From: Arthrobacter pigmenti
Lineage (GTDB): Bacteria > Actinomycetota > Actinomycetes > Actinomycetales > Micrococcaceae
Reading direction: 5' to 3'
Length of the DNA stretch: 64,000 nt
Assembly (NCBI RefSeq): GCF_011927905.1
Contig: NZ_JAATJL010000001.1
Coordinates: 3,596,001 to 3,660,000, forward strand
Below the pieces are notes generated by a model that did no database searches, had not been told where the DNA came from, and worked only from the letters and a program-made list of their open reading frames with translations. Shown here piece after piece: positions 1 through 8,939 of this stretch. The translations under genes and the position numbers were made by a program. Numbering within the stretch: the first letter of the stretch is position 1; every line of letters starts with the position of its first letter.

Positions 1-24
1 CAGGCCAGTTCGCAGGCCAGTTCG
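1..24 (+). repeat. Perfect 12-bp tandem duplication in the nucleotide-binding loop
   Basis: CAGGCCAGTTCG occurs twice in direct succession, giving GQFAGQFA in the oxidoreductase. It is in frame and lies where the glycine-rich loop is expected. Confidence 0.7.
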
Positions 25-1208
25 CCAAGCTCTTCAAGCTTCACCCAGGAGTATCCCGCGTCCATGTGACCGATGTCCTCGCGGAGCGCGCGGAGAAGCT
101 GAACGAGCGCCTTCAGCTTGACGGTGTATTCGACAACTTCGATGACGTGCTGGCTTCCGACGTCGACGCCGTCGCCATTTTCACCCAGCGCTGGACTCAC
201 GGCCCCCTGGTGGAAGCCGCTTTGCGCGCCGGAAAACATGTCTACTCGGCGGTTCCCATGGCGATCAGCCAGGAAGAGATCAGCCGGATCATCGAGGCGG
301 TCCGGGAAACCGGTCTCACCTACATGATGGGGGAGACGAGCTACTACAACCCGGCCACCGTCTATGCCCGCAACCAGTTCGCAGAAGGCAAGTTTGGTCG
401 GGTGTTCTATTCGGAGGGCGACTACGTCCATGACATGGACCTCGGCTTCTACAAGGCGTACCAGTACTCGGGCGGCGCTGAGTGGAAGAAGACCGCAAGC
501 TACCCACCCATGCTTTATCCGACGCACTCCATCGGGGGTGTCCTCGGCGCGGTTCCCACCCACGCAGTGAGCGTGAGCTGCCTCGGAGTGAAGGACGACC
601 GCGGCGACGGTGTCTTCGACAAGTCGGTCAGCATGTTCGAGAACGATTTCTCGAACGCGTCAGCGCTCTTTGAGCTTGCCGACGGCGGGACCATGCGCGT
701 CAATGAGATGCGCCGGGTTGGTTACCCGAGCCACATCCGCGAATCACGCTTCCGCTTCTTCGGTACCGAAGGAAGCTTCGAGCAACTTGCCAAGGTCGCG
801 GTTTGGCAGGACAAGACGGGGGTCGAGGACGTTTCGGACCTCGTTGAATCCCGTCCCACCATGGCCGAGGATGACCCCGCACTGGCCAACGTTGCACCTG
901 AACTGCGTGATGCCTTCATGTCGGGTCTTGCGAAGGTGCACGACGCCGGCCGCCTCCCCGAGGAATTCCGCGGAGTTCCCAACGGACACGAGGGCAGCCA
1001 CCACTTCCTCGTGGACGATTTCGTCACCGCGACCAACAACGGCACCCTGCCTACCGTGAACGCCTGGGTTGCCGCCCGCTACACGCTCCCGGGCATCATC
1101 GCCCACCAGTCTGCGCTGCAGGGCGGCGTTCGCCTGGACATCCCGGACTTCGGTGACGCTCCGTCACAGCCTTTGGATAGGGTAGAGCCAGCATACGCAG
1201 GCAGTTGA
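1..1208 (+). CDS. Gfo/Idh/MocA family oxidoreductase, 5' end cut off
   Basis: NAD(P)-dependent sugar or cyclitol dehydrogenase-type protein. The frame is open to the first base of the window, so the true start lies upstream. The first visible residues (GQFAGQFAKLF) sit where the Rossmann dinucleotide loop is expected. Next come the DVDAVAIFT strand, GKHVYSAVPMA (the family's GKHVxxEKP-like position) and a C-terminal substrate domain with a conserved-looking YPTHSIGG segment. A GTG at 66 would delete the nucleotide-binding loop and is unlikely to be the start. The gene ends 10 bp before a LacI regulator and is followed by a sulfatase, which suggests a glycan or modified-sugar cluster. The substrate cannot be told. 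Confidence 0.85.
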   Translation, partial: GQFAGQFAKLFKLHPGVSRVHVTDVLAERAEKLNERLQLDGVFDNFDDVLASDVDAVAIFTQRWTHGPLVEAALRAGKHVYSAVPMAISQEEISRIIEAVRETGLTYMMGETSYYNPATVYARNQFAEGKFGRVFYSEGDYVHDMDLGFYKAYQYSGGAEWKKTASYPPMLYPTHSIGGVLGAVPTHAVSVSCLGVKDDRGDGVFDKSVSMFENDFSNASALFELADGGTMRVNEMRRVGYPSHIRESRFRFFGTEGSFEQLAKVAVWQDKTGVEDVSDLVESRPTMAEDDPALANVAPELRDAFMSGLAKVHDAGRLPEEFRGVPNGHEGSHHFLVDDFVTATNNGTLPTVNAWVAARYTLPGIIAHQSALQGGVRLDIPDFGDAPSQPLDRVEPAYAGS

Positions 1209-1218
1209 CAGGAAGATC

Positions 1219-2250
1219 ATGACGGAACTGGCGCCCGCACCAACAGCAAATTCGCGGGTAACAAGGCAGGATGTTGCGCGCTACGCGGGCGTCAGTTCGG
1301 CTGTCGTGAGCTACGTTGTCAACGGCGGACCAAAGCGGGTGGCTCCGGCCACTGCCGCGAAAGTCATCGACGCAATCGAGGTTCTGGGGTACCGGCCCAA
1401 TGCGGCGGCCCGTGCGCTCAAACTCGGTTCTGCGGAGATGCTGGGGCTTGTGATCCCCAGCAATACAAACACTTTCTACGCGGACATGGCCCGTGCGGTC
1501 GAGGAGGCCGCCGCGGACCAGGGATTTGCGTTGCTGACGTCGAATTCCTCCGCCGGGACGGGAGCGGAATCACGCTCGCTTCGGAACTTCCGTGCCAGGC
1601 AGGTTGACGGCGTGCTTCTGGCGACGGGCTCGGCACAGCCCGACCTGAGCCAGCTCAAGGGCAGCAACATCCCGGTGGTCCTACTGGATGCCTTCACGCC
1701 CTGGCCGGACGTCACGACAATCGGTGTCGACTTCCAGACGGGGGCAGCAAGGGGTGTTCGGCACCTGATCGGCCACGGTCACACCGACATTGGGCTGGTC
1801 ATCGGTTATCTCGCAGGCGCAATTCCCGACAAGCGTGAGCTGGGCTGGCTGGATGCGCTCACGGAAGCGGGTCTGTCCGAGGGCCCTATCGTCCGGACAA
1901 CCTTCGACCGTGAAGGTGGTTACAGCGCCGGGCGCCGGATGTTCGAAGGAAAGCGGCGGCCGACCGCCGCCTTTGTCAGTTCGGACATGCAGGCGGTCGG
2001 TATGTTGAGGGCTATCCACGAGCTGGGACTATCAGTGCCCGACGACGTGGCGATAGTTTCCTTCGACGGCTCGGCGGAGTCGGAGTTCAGTTGGCCGCCC
2101 CTGACCACCCTGAAGCAGCCCGTCCAGGACATGGCGGAGAAAGCTGTCTCCGTTTTGGGCTCCGCTCGCCGCGGCGAGCCCGCTCCCGAGGGCCACCACG
2201 TCTACGGGACTGAACTCATTGTGCGGCGCTCCTGCGGGTGTTCCTTCTAA
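1219..2250 (+). CDS. LacI family transcriptional regulator
   Basis: The 343-aa protein has an N-terminal LacI helix-turn-helix at about residues 14-60 (TRQDVARYAGVSSAVVSYV, with hinge GYRPNAAARAL), then a periplasmic-binding-protein-like effector domain (LGLVIPS at about 75, VPDDVAIVSFDG near 275). It ends in the RRSCGC tail common in actinobacterial LacI proteins. The start is ATG at 1219, preceded by AGGAAG. It probably controls the flanking oxidoreductase and sulfatase in response to a sugar; this is inferred from position only. No clear LacI operator palindrome is visible in the 56 bp before the sulfatase. Confidence 0.93.
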   Translation: MTELAPAPTANSRVTRQDVARYAGVSSAVVSYVVNGGPKRVAPATAAKVIDAIEVLGYRPNAAARALKLGSAEMLGLVIPSNTNTFYADMARAVEEAAADQGFALLTSNSSAGTGAESRSLRNFRARQVDGVLLATGSAQPDLSQLKGSNIPVVLLDAFTPWPDVTTIGVDFQTGAARGVRHLIGHGHTDIGLVIGYLAGAIPDKRELGWLDALTEAGLSEGPIVRTTFDREGGYSAGRRMFEGKRRPTAAFVSSDMQAVGMLRAIHELGLSVPDDVAIVSFDGSAESEFSWPPLTTLKQPVQDMAEKAVSVLGSARRGEPAPEGHHVYGTELIVRRSCGCSF

Positions 2251-2306
2251 GTCCCGGTTGCCCACCAACGTAAGGTGTACTCCATCTGCTGAGCGTGAGG
2301 AGTGTC

Positions 2307-3767
2307 GTGGACCGTCCCAATATCGTCCTGATCTGCGTCGACCAGTGGCGGGGCGATTGCCTGTCCGCTGCAGGCCACCCGGTGGTCCGTACTCCCTACC
2401 TCGACGAACTGGCCGACGGCGGCACCCGGTTCAGCCGCGCATACTCGGCAACTCCAACGTGCGTGCCGGCACGGGTGGCGATGATGACCGGGCAGTCCCA
2501 GGAGGCCCACGGGCGGGTCGGCTACAGCGACGGCGTGAACTTCGATGAGGCGCACCCGGTGTCACTTCCGCGGGAACTCAGGAACGCCGGCTACCAAACC
2601 GAGGCGATCGGCAAGATGCACGTCTATCCCGAGCGCTCCCGGATCGGCTTCGACGACGTTCGGCTGCACGACGGCTATCTCCATGCCGCCCGGCGTCGTA
2701 ATAGGCGTGACTTCCGCGAGATTGACGACTACCTGCCGTGGTTACAGGCCCAGGCGGGGGCCACCGCGGTGGAGGATTACACCGACAACGGGCTGAACTG
2801 CAATTCCGTGGTCGCACGGCCGTGGGATAAGGCGGAGGCGCTGCACCCAACCAACTGGATCGCCACGGAGGCGATCTCGTGGCTGTACCGGCGGGACCCC
2901 ACAGCGCCGTTCTTCCTGTATCTGTCCTTCCACCGCCCGCATTCCCCACTGGATCCGCCGCAGTGGGCCTTTGACCAGTACGTTCATGGTCCGCTTGCGG
3001 AGCCGGTCACGGGGAACTGGATGGACGATTACGCCGAGCATCGGCGCGACGGAGCCCACAACGCTCTCGTCGGGCGGCAGGACGCCCAGACCCACCACCG
3101 GGCGAAAGCCGGCTACTACGGTCACATGTCCCACATCGACCAGCAGGTCAACCGGTTCCTCGAGGCGCTGTGGGAGATGGGCCTGCGCGAGAACACGGTG
3201 GTCATATTCACCTCGGATCACGGCGACATGATGGGCGACCACGACATGTACCGGAAGGGCTTCCCGTACGAGGGGTCGGCGTCCGTTCCGTTGCTTGTCT
3301 CAGCGCCGCGGGGGTATGGCGGGCGCGGGACCGTGGTTGACGACGTCGTCGAACTCCGTGACATCATGCCCACCGTGCTGGAACTTGCCTGTGCGGACAT
3401 CCCGGACACGGTGGACGGCCGGAGCCTGGTGCCCTTCTTGCAGGGCGAGCGGGTTCAGTGGCGGGAGGACCTGCACGGGGAACACGCCCTGTTGGGGCAG
3501 TCACTGCAGTGGGTGACCGACGGGAAGCGCAAGTTCGTCTGGATGTCCGGGGAGGGTCGCGAGCAGTTCTTCGACCTGGAGGCAGACCCGCAGGAGACGA
3601 CGAACCTGGTCCGGGATCCGGCCCGCGCCTCCGAAGTGGAGAAGTGGCGCGGACGGTTGATCGACTACCTGCGGGATCGCGAAGAGGGTTATGTGCAGGA
3701 CGGCCGGTTGGTCGCCGGCCGGACTCCGCTCAACGCCCTCTCCCGTGTGCCCAAGCCCGTCCTCTGA
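2307..3767 (+). CDS. Cys-type sulfatase (alkaline-phosphatase superfamily)
   Basis: A 486-aa sulfatase. The modification motif C-V-P-A-R begins at about Cys52 and would be converted to formylglycine by an FGE encoded elsewhere. Metal ligands are suggested by PNIVLICVDQWRGD at the N-terminus and FTSDHGDMMGDH near residue 300. No signal peptide is visible, so it is probably cytoplasmic and acts on an imported sulfated sugar or choline-type ester. GTG at 2307 is preferred because AGGAG lies just upstream and the protein then begins directly with the family's RPNIVLI strand; GTG at 2295 is an alternative. It follows the LacI gene on the same strand and is probably co-regulated. Confidence 0.88.
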   Translation: MDRPNIVLICVDQWRGDCLSAAGHPVVRTPYLDELADGGTRFSRAYSATPTCVPARVAMMTGQSQEAHGRVGYSDGVNFDEAHPVSLPRELRNAGYQTEAIGKMHVYPERSRIGFDDVRLHDGYLHAARRRNRRDFREIDDYLPWLQAQAGATAVEDYTDNGLNCNSVVARPWDKAEALHPTNWIATEAISWLYRRDPTAPFFLYLSFHRPHSPLDPPQWAFDQYVHGPLAEPVTGNWMDDYAEHRRDGAHNALVGRQDAQTHHRAKAGYYGHMSHIDQQVNRFLEALWEMGLRENTVVIFTSDHGDMMGDHDMYRKGFPYEGSASVPLLVSAPRGYGGRGTVVDDVVELRDIMPTVLELACADIPDTVDGRSLVPFLQGERVQWREDLHGEHALLGQSLQWVTDGKRKFVWMSGEGREQFFDLEADPQETTNLVRDPARASEVEKWRGRLIDYLRDREEGYVQDGRLVAGRTPLNALSRVPKPVL

Positions 3768-3768
3768 A

Positions 3769-5097
3769 TCAGCCCAGTTTTGAGGGCTTGCTCCCGTGGT
3801 CCTCTGACTCGGTTTCGTCCGGGCCCGCGACGTGCTCGCTGCCGCGTGCGCGGGCAATCGCACTCATTCCGTGGAAGATGATCAGCGCTGCGGCCGTGCC
3901 CAGGGCGATTCCCTCGAACGTCAGGTCGCCCACCGTCCAGGTGAAGTTGGCGATGCCCACCACCAGGGCAACTCCCGCCGTCGAGAGGTTGATCGGGTTG
4001 GAGAAATCCACGCGGTTCTGAACCCAGATCCGCACGCCGAGGATGCCGATCATGCCGTAAAGAACGACGCCGGCCCCGCCCAGTACACCCGCCGGCACGG
4101 TTGCGATGAGGGCACCGAACTTCGGGAAGAGGCTGAGGAGGATGGCGATGATGCCCGCCACCCAGTATGCAGCCGTCGAGTATACGCGCGACGCCGCCAT
4201 CACACCGATATTTTCCGCATACGTTGTAGTGCCCGAACCACCGCCGGAACCGGCGAGGATGGTCGCGAGGCCATCGGCCATGAGCGCGCGGCCGGTGATC
4301 GGGTCGAGGTCGCGGTTGGTCATGGCAGCAACCGATTTCACGTGCCCGATGTTCTCGGCCACCAGTACCAGCACTACTGGGACAAACAGTCCGATAACGG
4401 AGAGGTGGAACTCGGGAGTCTGGAATGGAGGAAGACCAAACCACGCGGCGTCGTTGATGGCGGTGAAGTCCACCTCGCCGCTGATCGCCGCAACCAGATA
4501 GCCGATTAGGACGCCGATGAGGATGGACAGCCTGCCGAGGATTCCCTTGAACAGCACCGTGACCAACAGGATGGCCAGAACTGTGACGAGCGCGGTCAGG
4601 GGTGCCTGCTCGAAGCTGGCCCTGGCCGTGGGCGCGAGGTTCAACCCGATGAGTGCCACGATCGCGCCGGTGACGATGGGCGGCATGAGCACCTGGATCC
4701 AGCGTGCGCCGGCCCGGTGCACCACCAGTCCGATGAGGGCGAGGACGACGCCGGCCATCACCACGCCGCCCAGCGCGCCCGCCGGGCCGTGCTGGCTCTG
4801 CGCCGCCGCAATCGGAGCGATGAATGCGAAACTGGAACCGAGGTAGCTCGGCACCCTTCCGGCCGTGATGACCAGGAACAGCAGGGTGCCGACGCCGGAG
4901 AACAGCAGCGTTGTCGACGGCGGGAAACCCGTAAGGAGCGGGACCAGGAACGTGGCCCCGAACATTGCGACGACGTGCTGCGCGCCGATCCCGATGGTCC
5001 GCGGCCAGCTCAGCCGCTCATCCGGCGCGACGTACTGCCCGGCCCGGACGTTGCGGCCGTCTCCGTGCAGCGTCCAGTTGGTTCCGAGTCTGCTCAT
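3769..5097 (-). CDS. uraA: Uracil permease, NCS2 family
   Basis: A 442-aa nucleobase:cation symporter-2 protein with many hydrophobic segments. Two ENIG motifs match the NCS2 transport core: ENIGHVKSVAAM at about 245 and TTTYAENIGVMAAS at about 295. The second, with TTYAENIG, is typical of uracil rather than xanthine/urate members. The frame stays open upstream, but that part runs antisense through pgm; ATG at 5097 opens with MSRLGTNWTLHGDGR, like other actinobacterial uracil permeases. It lies 26 bp after pgm on the same strand and may be co-transcribed. The C-terminus converges on the sulfatase with only 1 bp between stops. Confidence 0.9.
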   Translation of the reverse strand: MSRLGTNWTLHGDGRNVRAGQYVAPDERLSWPRTIGIGAQHVVAMFGATFLVPLLTGFPPSTTLLFSGVGTLLFLVITAGRVPSYLGSSFAFIAPIAAAQSQHGPAGALGGVVMAGVVLALIGLVVHRAGARWIQVLMPPIVTGAIVALIGLNLAPTARASFEQAPLTALVTVLAILLVTVLFKGILGRLSILIGVLIGYLVAAISGEVDFTAINDAAWFGLPPFQTPEFHLSVIGLFVPVVLVLVAENIGHVKSVAAMTNRDLDPITGRALMADGLATILAGSGGGSGTTTYAENIGVMAASRVYSTAAYWVAGIIAILLSLFPKFGALIATVPAGVLGGAGVVLYGMIGILGVRIWVQNRVDFSNPINLSTAGVALVVGIANFTWTVGDLTFEGIALGTAAALIIFHGMSAIARARGSEHVAGPDETESEDHGSKPSKLG

Positions 5098-5123
5098 GGG
5101 ATCAACCCTAGTATTCCGGTGCG

Positions 5124-6755
5124 CTAGGCGATGACGCCGTCCACCAGCGCCTTCGCTTCCTCCTGCACCAGCTTCAGATGGTCTTCGCCGAGGAAGGATT
5201 CGGCGTAGATCTTGTAGACGTCTTCGGTGCCGGACGGCCGGGCCGCGAACCAGGCGTTCTCGGTGGTGACCTTCAGTCCGCCGATGGCAGCACCGTTCCC
5301 CGGCGCTTCTGTCAGCCGGGCAGTGATTTCCTCCCCGGCGAGCGTGGTGGCGGTAACGTCCGACGGCGAGAGCTTGCCGAGCGCCGTTTTCTGCTGACGC
5401 GTGGCGGCGGCGTCGATCCGCGCGTAGACGGGAGCGCCGAAGCGTTGCGTGAGGCCCTCGTACTGCTCGGACGGAGTGCGCCCGGACACCGCCGTGATCT
5501 CGGATGCGAGCAGCGCGAGGAGGATGCCGTCCTTGTCTGTGCTCCAGGTCGAACCGTCGTGACGGAGGAAGGACGCACCGGCGGACTCCTCGCCGCCGAA
5601 CGCCACCTGACCGGACATCAGCCCGGGAACGAACCATTTGAAACCAACCGGCACTTCCTCGAGCGTCCTGCCCAGGTCCGCTGCGACGCGGTCGATGATC
5701 GACGACGACACGAGGGTCTTGCCCACCATCGCGTCCGAACGCCACTGCGGCCGGTTGCGGTAGAGGTAATCGATCGCAACGGCGAGGTAGTGGTTGGGAT
5801 TCATCAGGCCGCCGTCGGGGGTGACGATGCCGTGTCGGTCCGCATCGGCGTCGTTCCCGGTGGAAATGTCGAAACTGCCGGCCTTCTCGATCAGCGACGC
5901 CATGGCGAAGCGGGAGGAGCAGTCCATGCGGATCTTCTCGTCCCAGTCAAGCGTCATAAAGGCCCACTGCGGGTCGACCGTCGGGTTCACGACGGTGAGG
6001 TCCAGATTGTGCCGTTCGCCGATCGCGCCCCAGTAATCCACGGCGGCGCCACCCATCGGGTCTGCGCCGATGCGCACGCCGGAGCTGCGGATCGCCTCGA
6101 GGTTGAGCACGTTGGGAAGGTCCTCGACGTAGTGCTGGAGGAAGTCGTAGGTGCTTACACTGCTGGCCTGGAGTGCCTGGGCGGTCGGGATGCGCTTGAC
6201 TCCGCGCAGTCCGTCTTCGAGGAGTTCGTTGGCGCGGGAGGCGATCCAGTTTGTTGCGTCCGAATCGGCGGGGCCACCGTGGGGCGGGTTGTACTTGAAC
6301 CCGCCGTCGGCCGGGGGATTGTGCGACGGTGTGATGACGATGCCGTCCGCCTGATCGGTGCGCGTTCCGTTGTAGGCCAGGATGGCGTGGGAGAGTGCAG
6401 GCGTTGGTGTGTAGGCGCCGCGCGCATCGATCTGCACCGCAACATTGTTTGCGGCGAGAACCTCGAGGGCGGTGTTCTGCGCTGGTTCGGAGAGGGCATG
6501 GGTATCGCGTCCCATAAACAGTGGACCGGTGATGCCCTGGCCTGCGCGGTATTCGACGATCGCCTGCGTGATCGCTGCGATGTGTCCTTCGTTGAAGGAG
6601 GACTTCAACGAAGAGCCGCGGTGGCCCGAAGTCCCGAACGCCACGCGCTGAGCCGGGTCGCTGAGATCGGGTACGACGTCGAAATAGGCGTCCAGGAGGG
6701 CGCTTACGTCAATGAGGTCGCTGGGTTGGGCAACGGTTCCTGCTCGATTAGCCAT
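5124..6755 (-). CDS. pgm: Phosphoglucomutase (alpha-D-glucose phosphate-specific)
   Basis: Interconverts glucose-1-phosphate and glucose-6-phosphate. The 543-aa length fits the bacterial Pgm family. Visible motifs are [10 protein letters not shown] near residue 40, the phosphoserine loop [12 protein letters not shown] (Ser at about 144), the metal loop [15 protein letters not shown] near 304, and sugar-binding GGEESAG. The first Met of the open frame is 12 bp further upstream; [16 protein letters not shown] is chosen because it resembles related proteins. It probably feeds glycogen and nucleotide-sugar synthesis. Confidence 0.95.
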   Translation of the reverse strand: MANRAGTVAQPSDLIDVSALLDAYFDVVPDLSDPAQRVAFGTSGHRGSSLKSSFNEGHIAAITQAIVEYRAGQGITGPLFMGRDTHALSEPAQNTALEVLAANNVAVQIDARGAYTPTPALSHAILAYNGTRTDQADGIVITPSHNPPADGGFKYNPPHGGPADSDATNWIASRANELLEDGLRGVKRIPTAQALQASSVSTYDFLQHYVEDLPNVLNLEAIRSSGVRIGADPMGGAAVDYWGAIGERHNLDLTVVNPTVDPQWAFMTLDWDEKIRMDCSSRFAMASLIEKAGSFDISTGNDADADRHGIVTPDGGLMNPNHYLAVAIDYLYRNRPQWRSDAMVGKTLVSSSIIDRVAADLGRTLEEVPVGFKWFVPGLMSGQVAFGGEESAGASFLRHDGSTWSTDKDGILLALLASEITAVSGRTPSEQYEGLTQRFGAPVYARIDAAATRQQKTALGKLSPSDVTATTLAGEEITARLTEAPGNGAAIGGLKVTTENAWFAARPSGTEDVYKIYAESFLGEDHLKLVQEEAKALVDGVIA

Positions 6756-6892
6756 GGGACCAAGCATGCCATTTCGGGTGCTGTGGGGCGCACACTTTCC
6801 GAATCGTGACTGTTCCCGCTCCTGCGTCGACCGGGCGCCGACGACGTGTTTTTCGGCGGTAGCTGGTTCTCAGCGCCCACTCGATGACGTTT

Positions 6893-7417
6893 CTACGGCA
6901 GGGTGAGCGTCACCGGGCCGGCCTCCATCGGTCCGCCGCACTCTTCCGAGCCGCCGGTCCGCACCCAGTCCAGCGCGAACTCGTCCTCGGCGAGGACGTT
7001 TCCAGCCGCGTCGAGCGCGCGCACGGTCACCGCTTCCGGCGCCGTAATGTCGTAGTTGATCCCCCAGCGGTTCTGCTCCACGCGGGTGGCGGTCGAGGAA
7101 ATGATCTGGCCCGTGAATTTATCGGAGGGGCCCGGTGCGGATTCGGTTTCGACAGACCGGCCGCTCGGATGAGGCGTTGGGATCTCCACCGGCGGCGTAT
7201 CTTGCTGCACCGGCCGTGGCGCCGGCACCGAGCAGTCGCCGTCTACGCAGGCCTGTACCTCTTCGACCGCTAGGGCGTCACCTTCGAGCTGAACGGTGAG
7301 AAGGTTGGACCAGGCGATTGCCGGACAGGGGGTTCCGACGAGACCGCCCGGAGTGCCGCACCCGGTAAGGAGTACCAAACCCAGAACGACGACGACGGCA
7401 CGCGCGGTTTTCCCCAT
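6893..7417 (-). CDS. Putative lipoprotein of unknown function
   Basis: A 174-aa protein with a signal peptide (hydrophobic VVVVLGLVLLTG) and lipobox L-T-G-C at about Cys20, so it is probably a membrane-anchored extracytoplasmic lipoprotein. Three to four more cysteines (CPAIAW, QACVDGDC, EECGG) could form disulfides. The middle is Pro/Ser-rich and the C-terminal half looks like a small beta domain. The ATG at 7417 has GGAG just upstream. The upstream GTG at 7471 would bury the signal peptide. No family recognised. Confidence 0.75.
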   Translation of the reverse strand: MGKTARAVVVVLGLVLLTGCGTPGGLVGTPCPAIAWSNLLTVQLEGDALAVEEVQACVDGDCSVPAPRPVQQDTPPVEIPTPHPSGRSVETESAPGPSDKFTGQIISSTATRVEQNRWGINYDITAPEAVTVRALDAAGNVLAEDEFALDWVRTGGSEECGGPMEAGPVTLTLP

Positions 7418-7474
7418 AACTCCAGTTTCCTCCCCGCGGGCGATGAGGGCTAGCCTGCGCGGCCCGTCCACTGC

Positions 7475-7536
7475 AATCGAGCGGCCACAAATAGCGTCTT
7501 CCCGCGCGAAAAGCGGTCATAAGTGGCCGCTCGATT
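7475..7536. repeat. Long-loop hairpin A, upstream of the DUF559-type gene
   Basis: Perfect 14-bp inverted repeat AATCGAGCGGCCAC / GTGGCCGCTCGATT (7475-7488, 7523-7536) around a 34-nt loop ending ATAA. A second copy with the same 13-bp core arm and the same loop length lies at 8546-8607. There is no U-tract, so it is not a typical terminator. Confidence 0.9.
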
Positions 7537-7612
7537 CGGTGTTGGCCATGCCGCGCCGCTTTGCCCTGTGGATAACGACTATCGCGACCTGTGTCGACGG
7601 CACTATGAAGGA

Positions 7613-8562
7613 ATGACCACTTCTTCCTTGTCCCTTCAGGGCAGGTTTTCCTTCACAGTCGAAGAGGCTTTGAACTGGGGATTCCCTACAACAGGTTGCG
7701 TCGCGCCGACCTTTTCGCTCCAAGCCGCGGCATTCGACTCATTGAGAACGAGACGCTGTCGCTGTTGGACCGGGCGGCTCCGTTCACGAGGCTCGCTAGC
7801 CCCGACGCGGCAAGCCACGGGACAGCAGCGAGGCTCTGGGGTGTCTCGCTTCCCTTCCGTCATGAGGAGGACGAGCAACTGCACTTGACCCGTTGGCGAG
7901 GCGGTAACCGTGCCCGGCGTCCCGGCGTCGTCGGGCATCGTGCGCCGCTGCTGCCCCGCGACGTCGTCGAAATCTATGGCATCGCTGTCACAACGCCTGC
8001 CCGGACATGGACGGACCTGGCGCCGTCGCTTTCTTTGGAAGAGTTGGTGGCCGCCGGCGATTCCCTTCTGAGGCGGCAGGATGCACCTCGCCGTCGGTGC
8101 GACCTGAACGTGCCGGATCCGCTGTCGAGCATCGAGGAACTTGCAGAGGTGATCGAACGACGCCGCGGCTCCCGAGGGATTGTCCTAGCGAGGGAGGCGT
8201 TGCCGCTCCTGAGAAGTGGTGTCGATTCGCCGCAGGAGTCCCGCCTGCGAGTGTTGATTCTCGACGCCGGTTTGCCCGAGCCGGAGGTCAATCAATGGAT
8301 CCTTGACCCACGTGGGCGAAGGTTTTCTAGGCCTGACCTCATGTATCGGGAGCTGAAAATCGCCATCGAGTACGAAGGCGAACATCACCTGCTCGACGCC
8401 GATCAGTGGCACAGCGACATCAATCGCGACGACAGGCTGCGCGCGCTGGGATGGACAGTGCTCAAATTCAGCAAGAAACACCTTGCGGATGGTGCCGTGA
8501 ATGCTTCAATCGGACGGATCAGGACCGCGATCCGCTCTGCAACTGCATCGAGCGGCCACTAA
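7613..8562 (+). pseudogene. AbiEi-like HTH plus DUF559-type nuclease-like protein, frameshifted near its 5' end
   Basis: From TTG 7696 the frame runs open for 288 aa and ends in a DUF559/Vsr-like region: SPQESRLRVLI (acidic Glu), SRPDLMY (Asp) and IAIEYEGEHH, a PD-(D/E)XK-like arrangement, then LGWTVLKFSKKHL. The expected N-terminal helix-turn-helix lies in another frame: ATG 7613 gives MTTSSLSLQGRFSFTVEEAL, and the downstream frame continues with GIPYNRLRRADLF. The two join if one base is missing in the GGGG run at 7677-7680. So the gene is either a recent pseudogene, starts late, or contains a sequencing error. The stop lies inside the left arm of hairpin B, so the last residues (SSGH) are encoded by the repeat. 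Cellular role unknown. Confidence 0.65.
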
Positions 8563-8607
8563 TGACGGAATTTTCACGGGAACGTGGTTATAAGTGGCCG
8601 CTCGATG
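8546..8607. repeat. Long-loop hairpin B, overlapping the 3' end of the DUF559-type gene
   Basis: Perfect 14-bp inverted repeat CATCGAGCGGCCAC / GTGGCCGCTCGATG (8546-8559, 8594-8607) with a 34-nt loop ending TTATAA. Its core arm is identical to hairpin A at 7475-7536, while most of the loop differs. Confidence 0.9.
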
Positions 8608-8688
8608 GAGGGGAGGGCGTGAAAAGGCCCTAGTGCGGGCGCTGGAAGCGGCGGTACGTTGGGAACACCGTCAACGAAAGGTTGTGTC

Positions 8689-8841
8689 ATGAGCGAGAAC
8701 CCCACCAGCGACGAGATCGGCGAGACCGAGAACGAGGCCGAGAACAAGGACGCAGGCAGGGCCGACGCCCTGGACGAGGGCGGTTACGGCGGCCCCAGGC
8801 CGGAAAACGAAACCGAAACCAACGACGACGACGGCTCCTAA
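8689..8841 (+). CDS. Small acidic, probably disordered protein
   Basis: A 50-aa protein rich in Glu, Asp, Asn and Gly with no hydrophobic core. It starts at ATG 8689 with AAAGG about 8 nt upstream. It contains ENEAENKDAG and GGYGGPRPENE and ends in DDDGS. It resembles in style the acidic protein at 15072 but shares no alignable domain. No family recognised. It is the only gene before a strong hairpin at 8885-8927. Confidence 0.6.
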   Translation: MSENPTSDEIGETENEAENKDAGRADALDEGGYGGPRPENETETNDDDGS

Positions 8842-8884
8842 CCGGGCACGAACCTGACCGTGCACCAAACTGACCAGGCACAAA

Positions 8885-8927
8885 ACGACGACGGCGCCCC
8901 CAAGCGAAAGGAGGGCGTCGTCGTCGT
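8885..8927. terminator. Bidirectional hairpin between convergent genes
   Basis: ACGACGACGGCGCCC (8885-8899) pairs with GGGCGTCGTCGTCGT (8913-8927), with one bulged base. It lies between the small acidic gene (plus) and the POT transporter (minus). Confidence 0.75.
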
Positions 8928-8939
8928 AATGGGTGAAAG

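Noticed and set aside
3748-3802. Hairpin at the sulfatase/permease convergence (CAAGCCC/GGGCTTG)
   Set aside because: Only seven pairs with a loop of about 25 nt and no U-tract; too weak to call a terminator.
5098-5745. N-terminal extension of the uracil permease frame
   Set aside because: The extension runs antisense through pgm and is Arg-rich; the permease family starts at the Met at 5097.
5178-6809. 543-codon open frame on the plus strand
   Set aside because: Antisense to pgm over its whole length; no recognisable domain.
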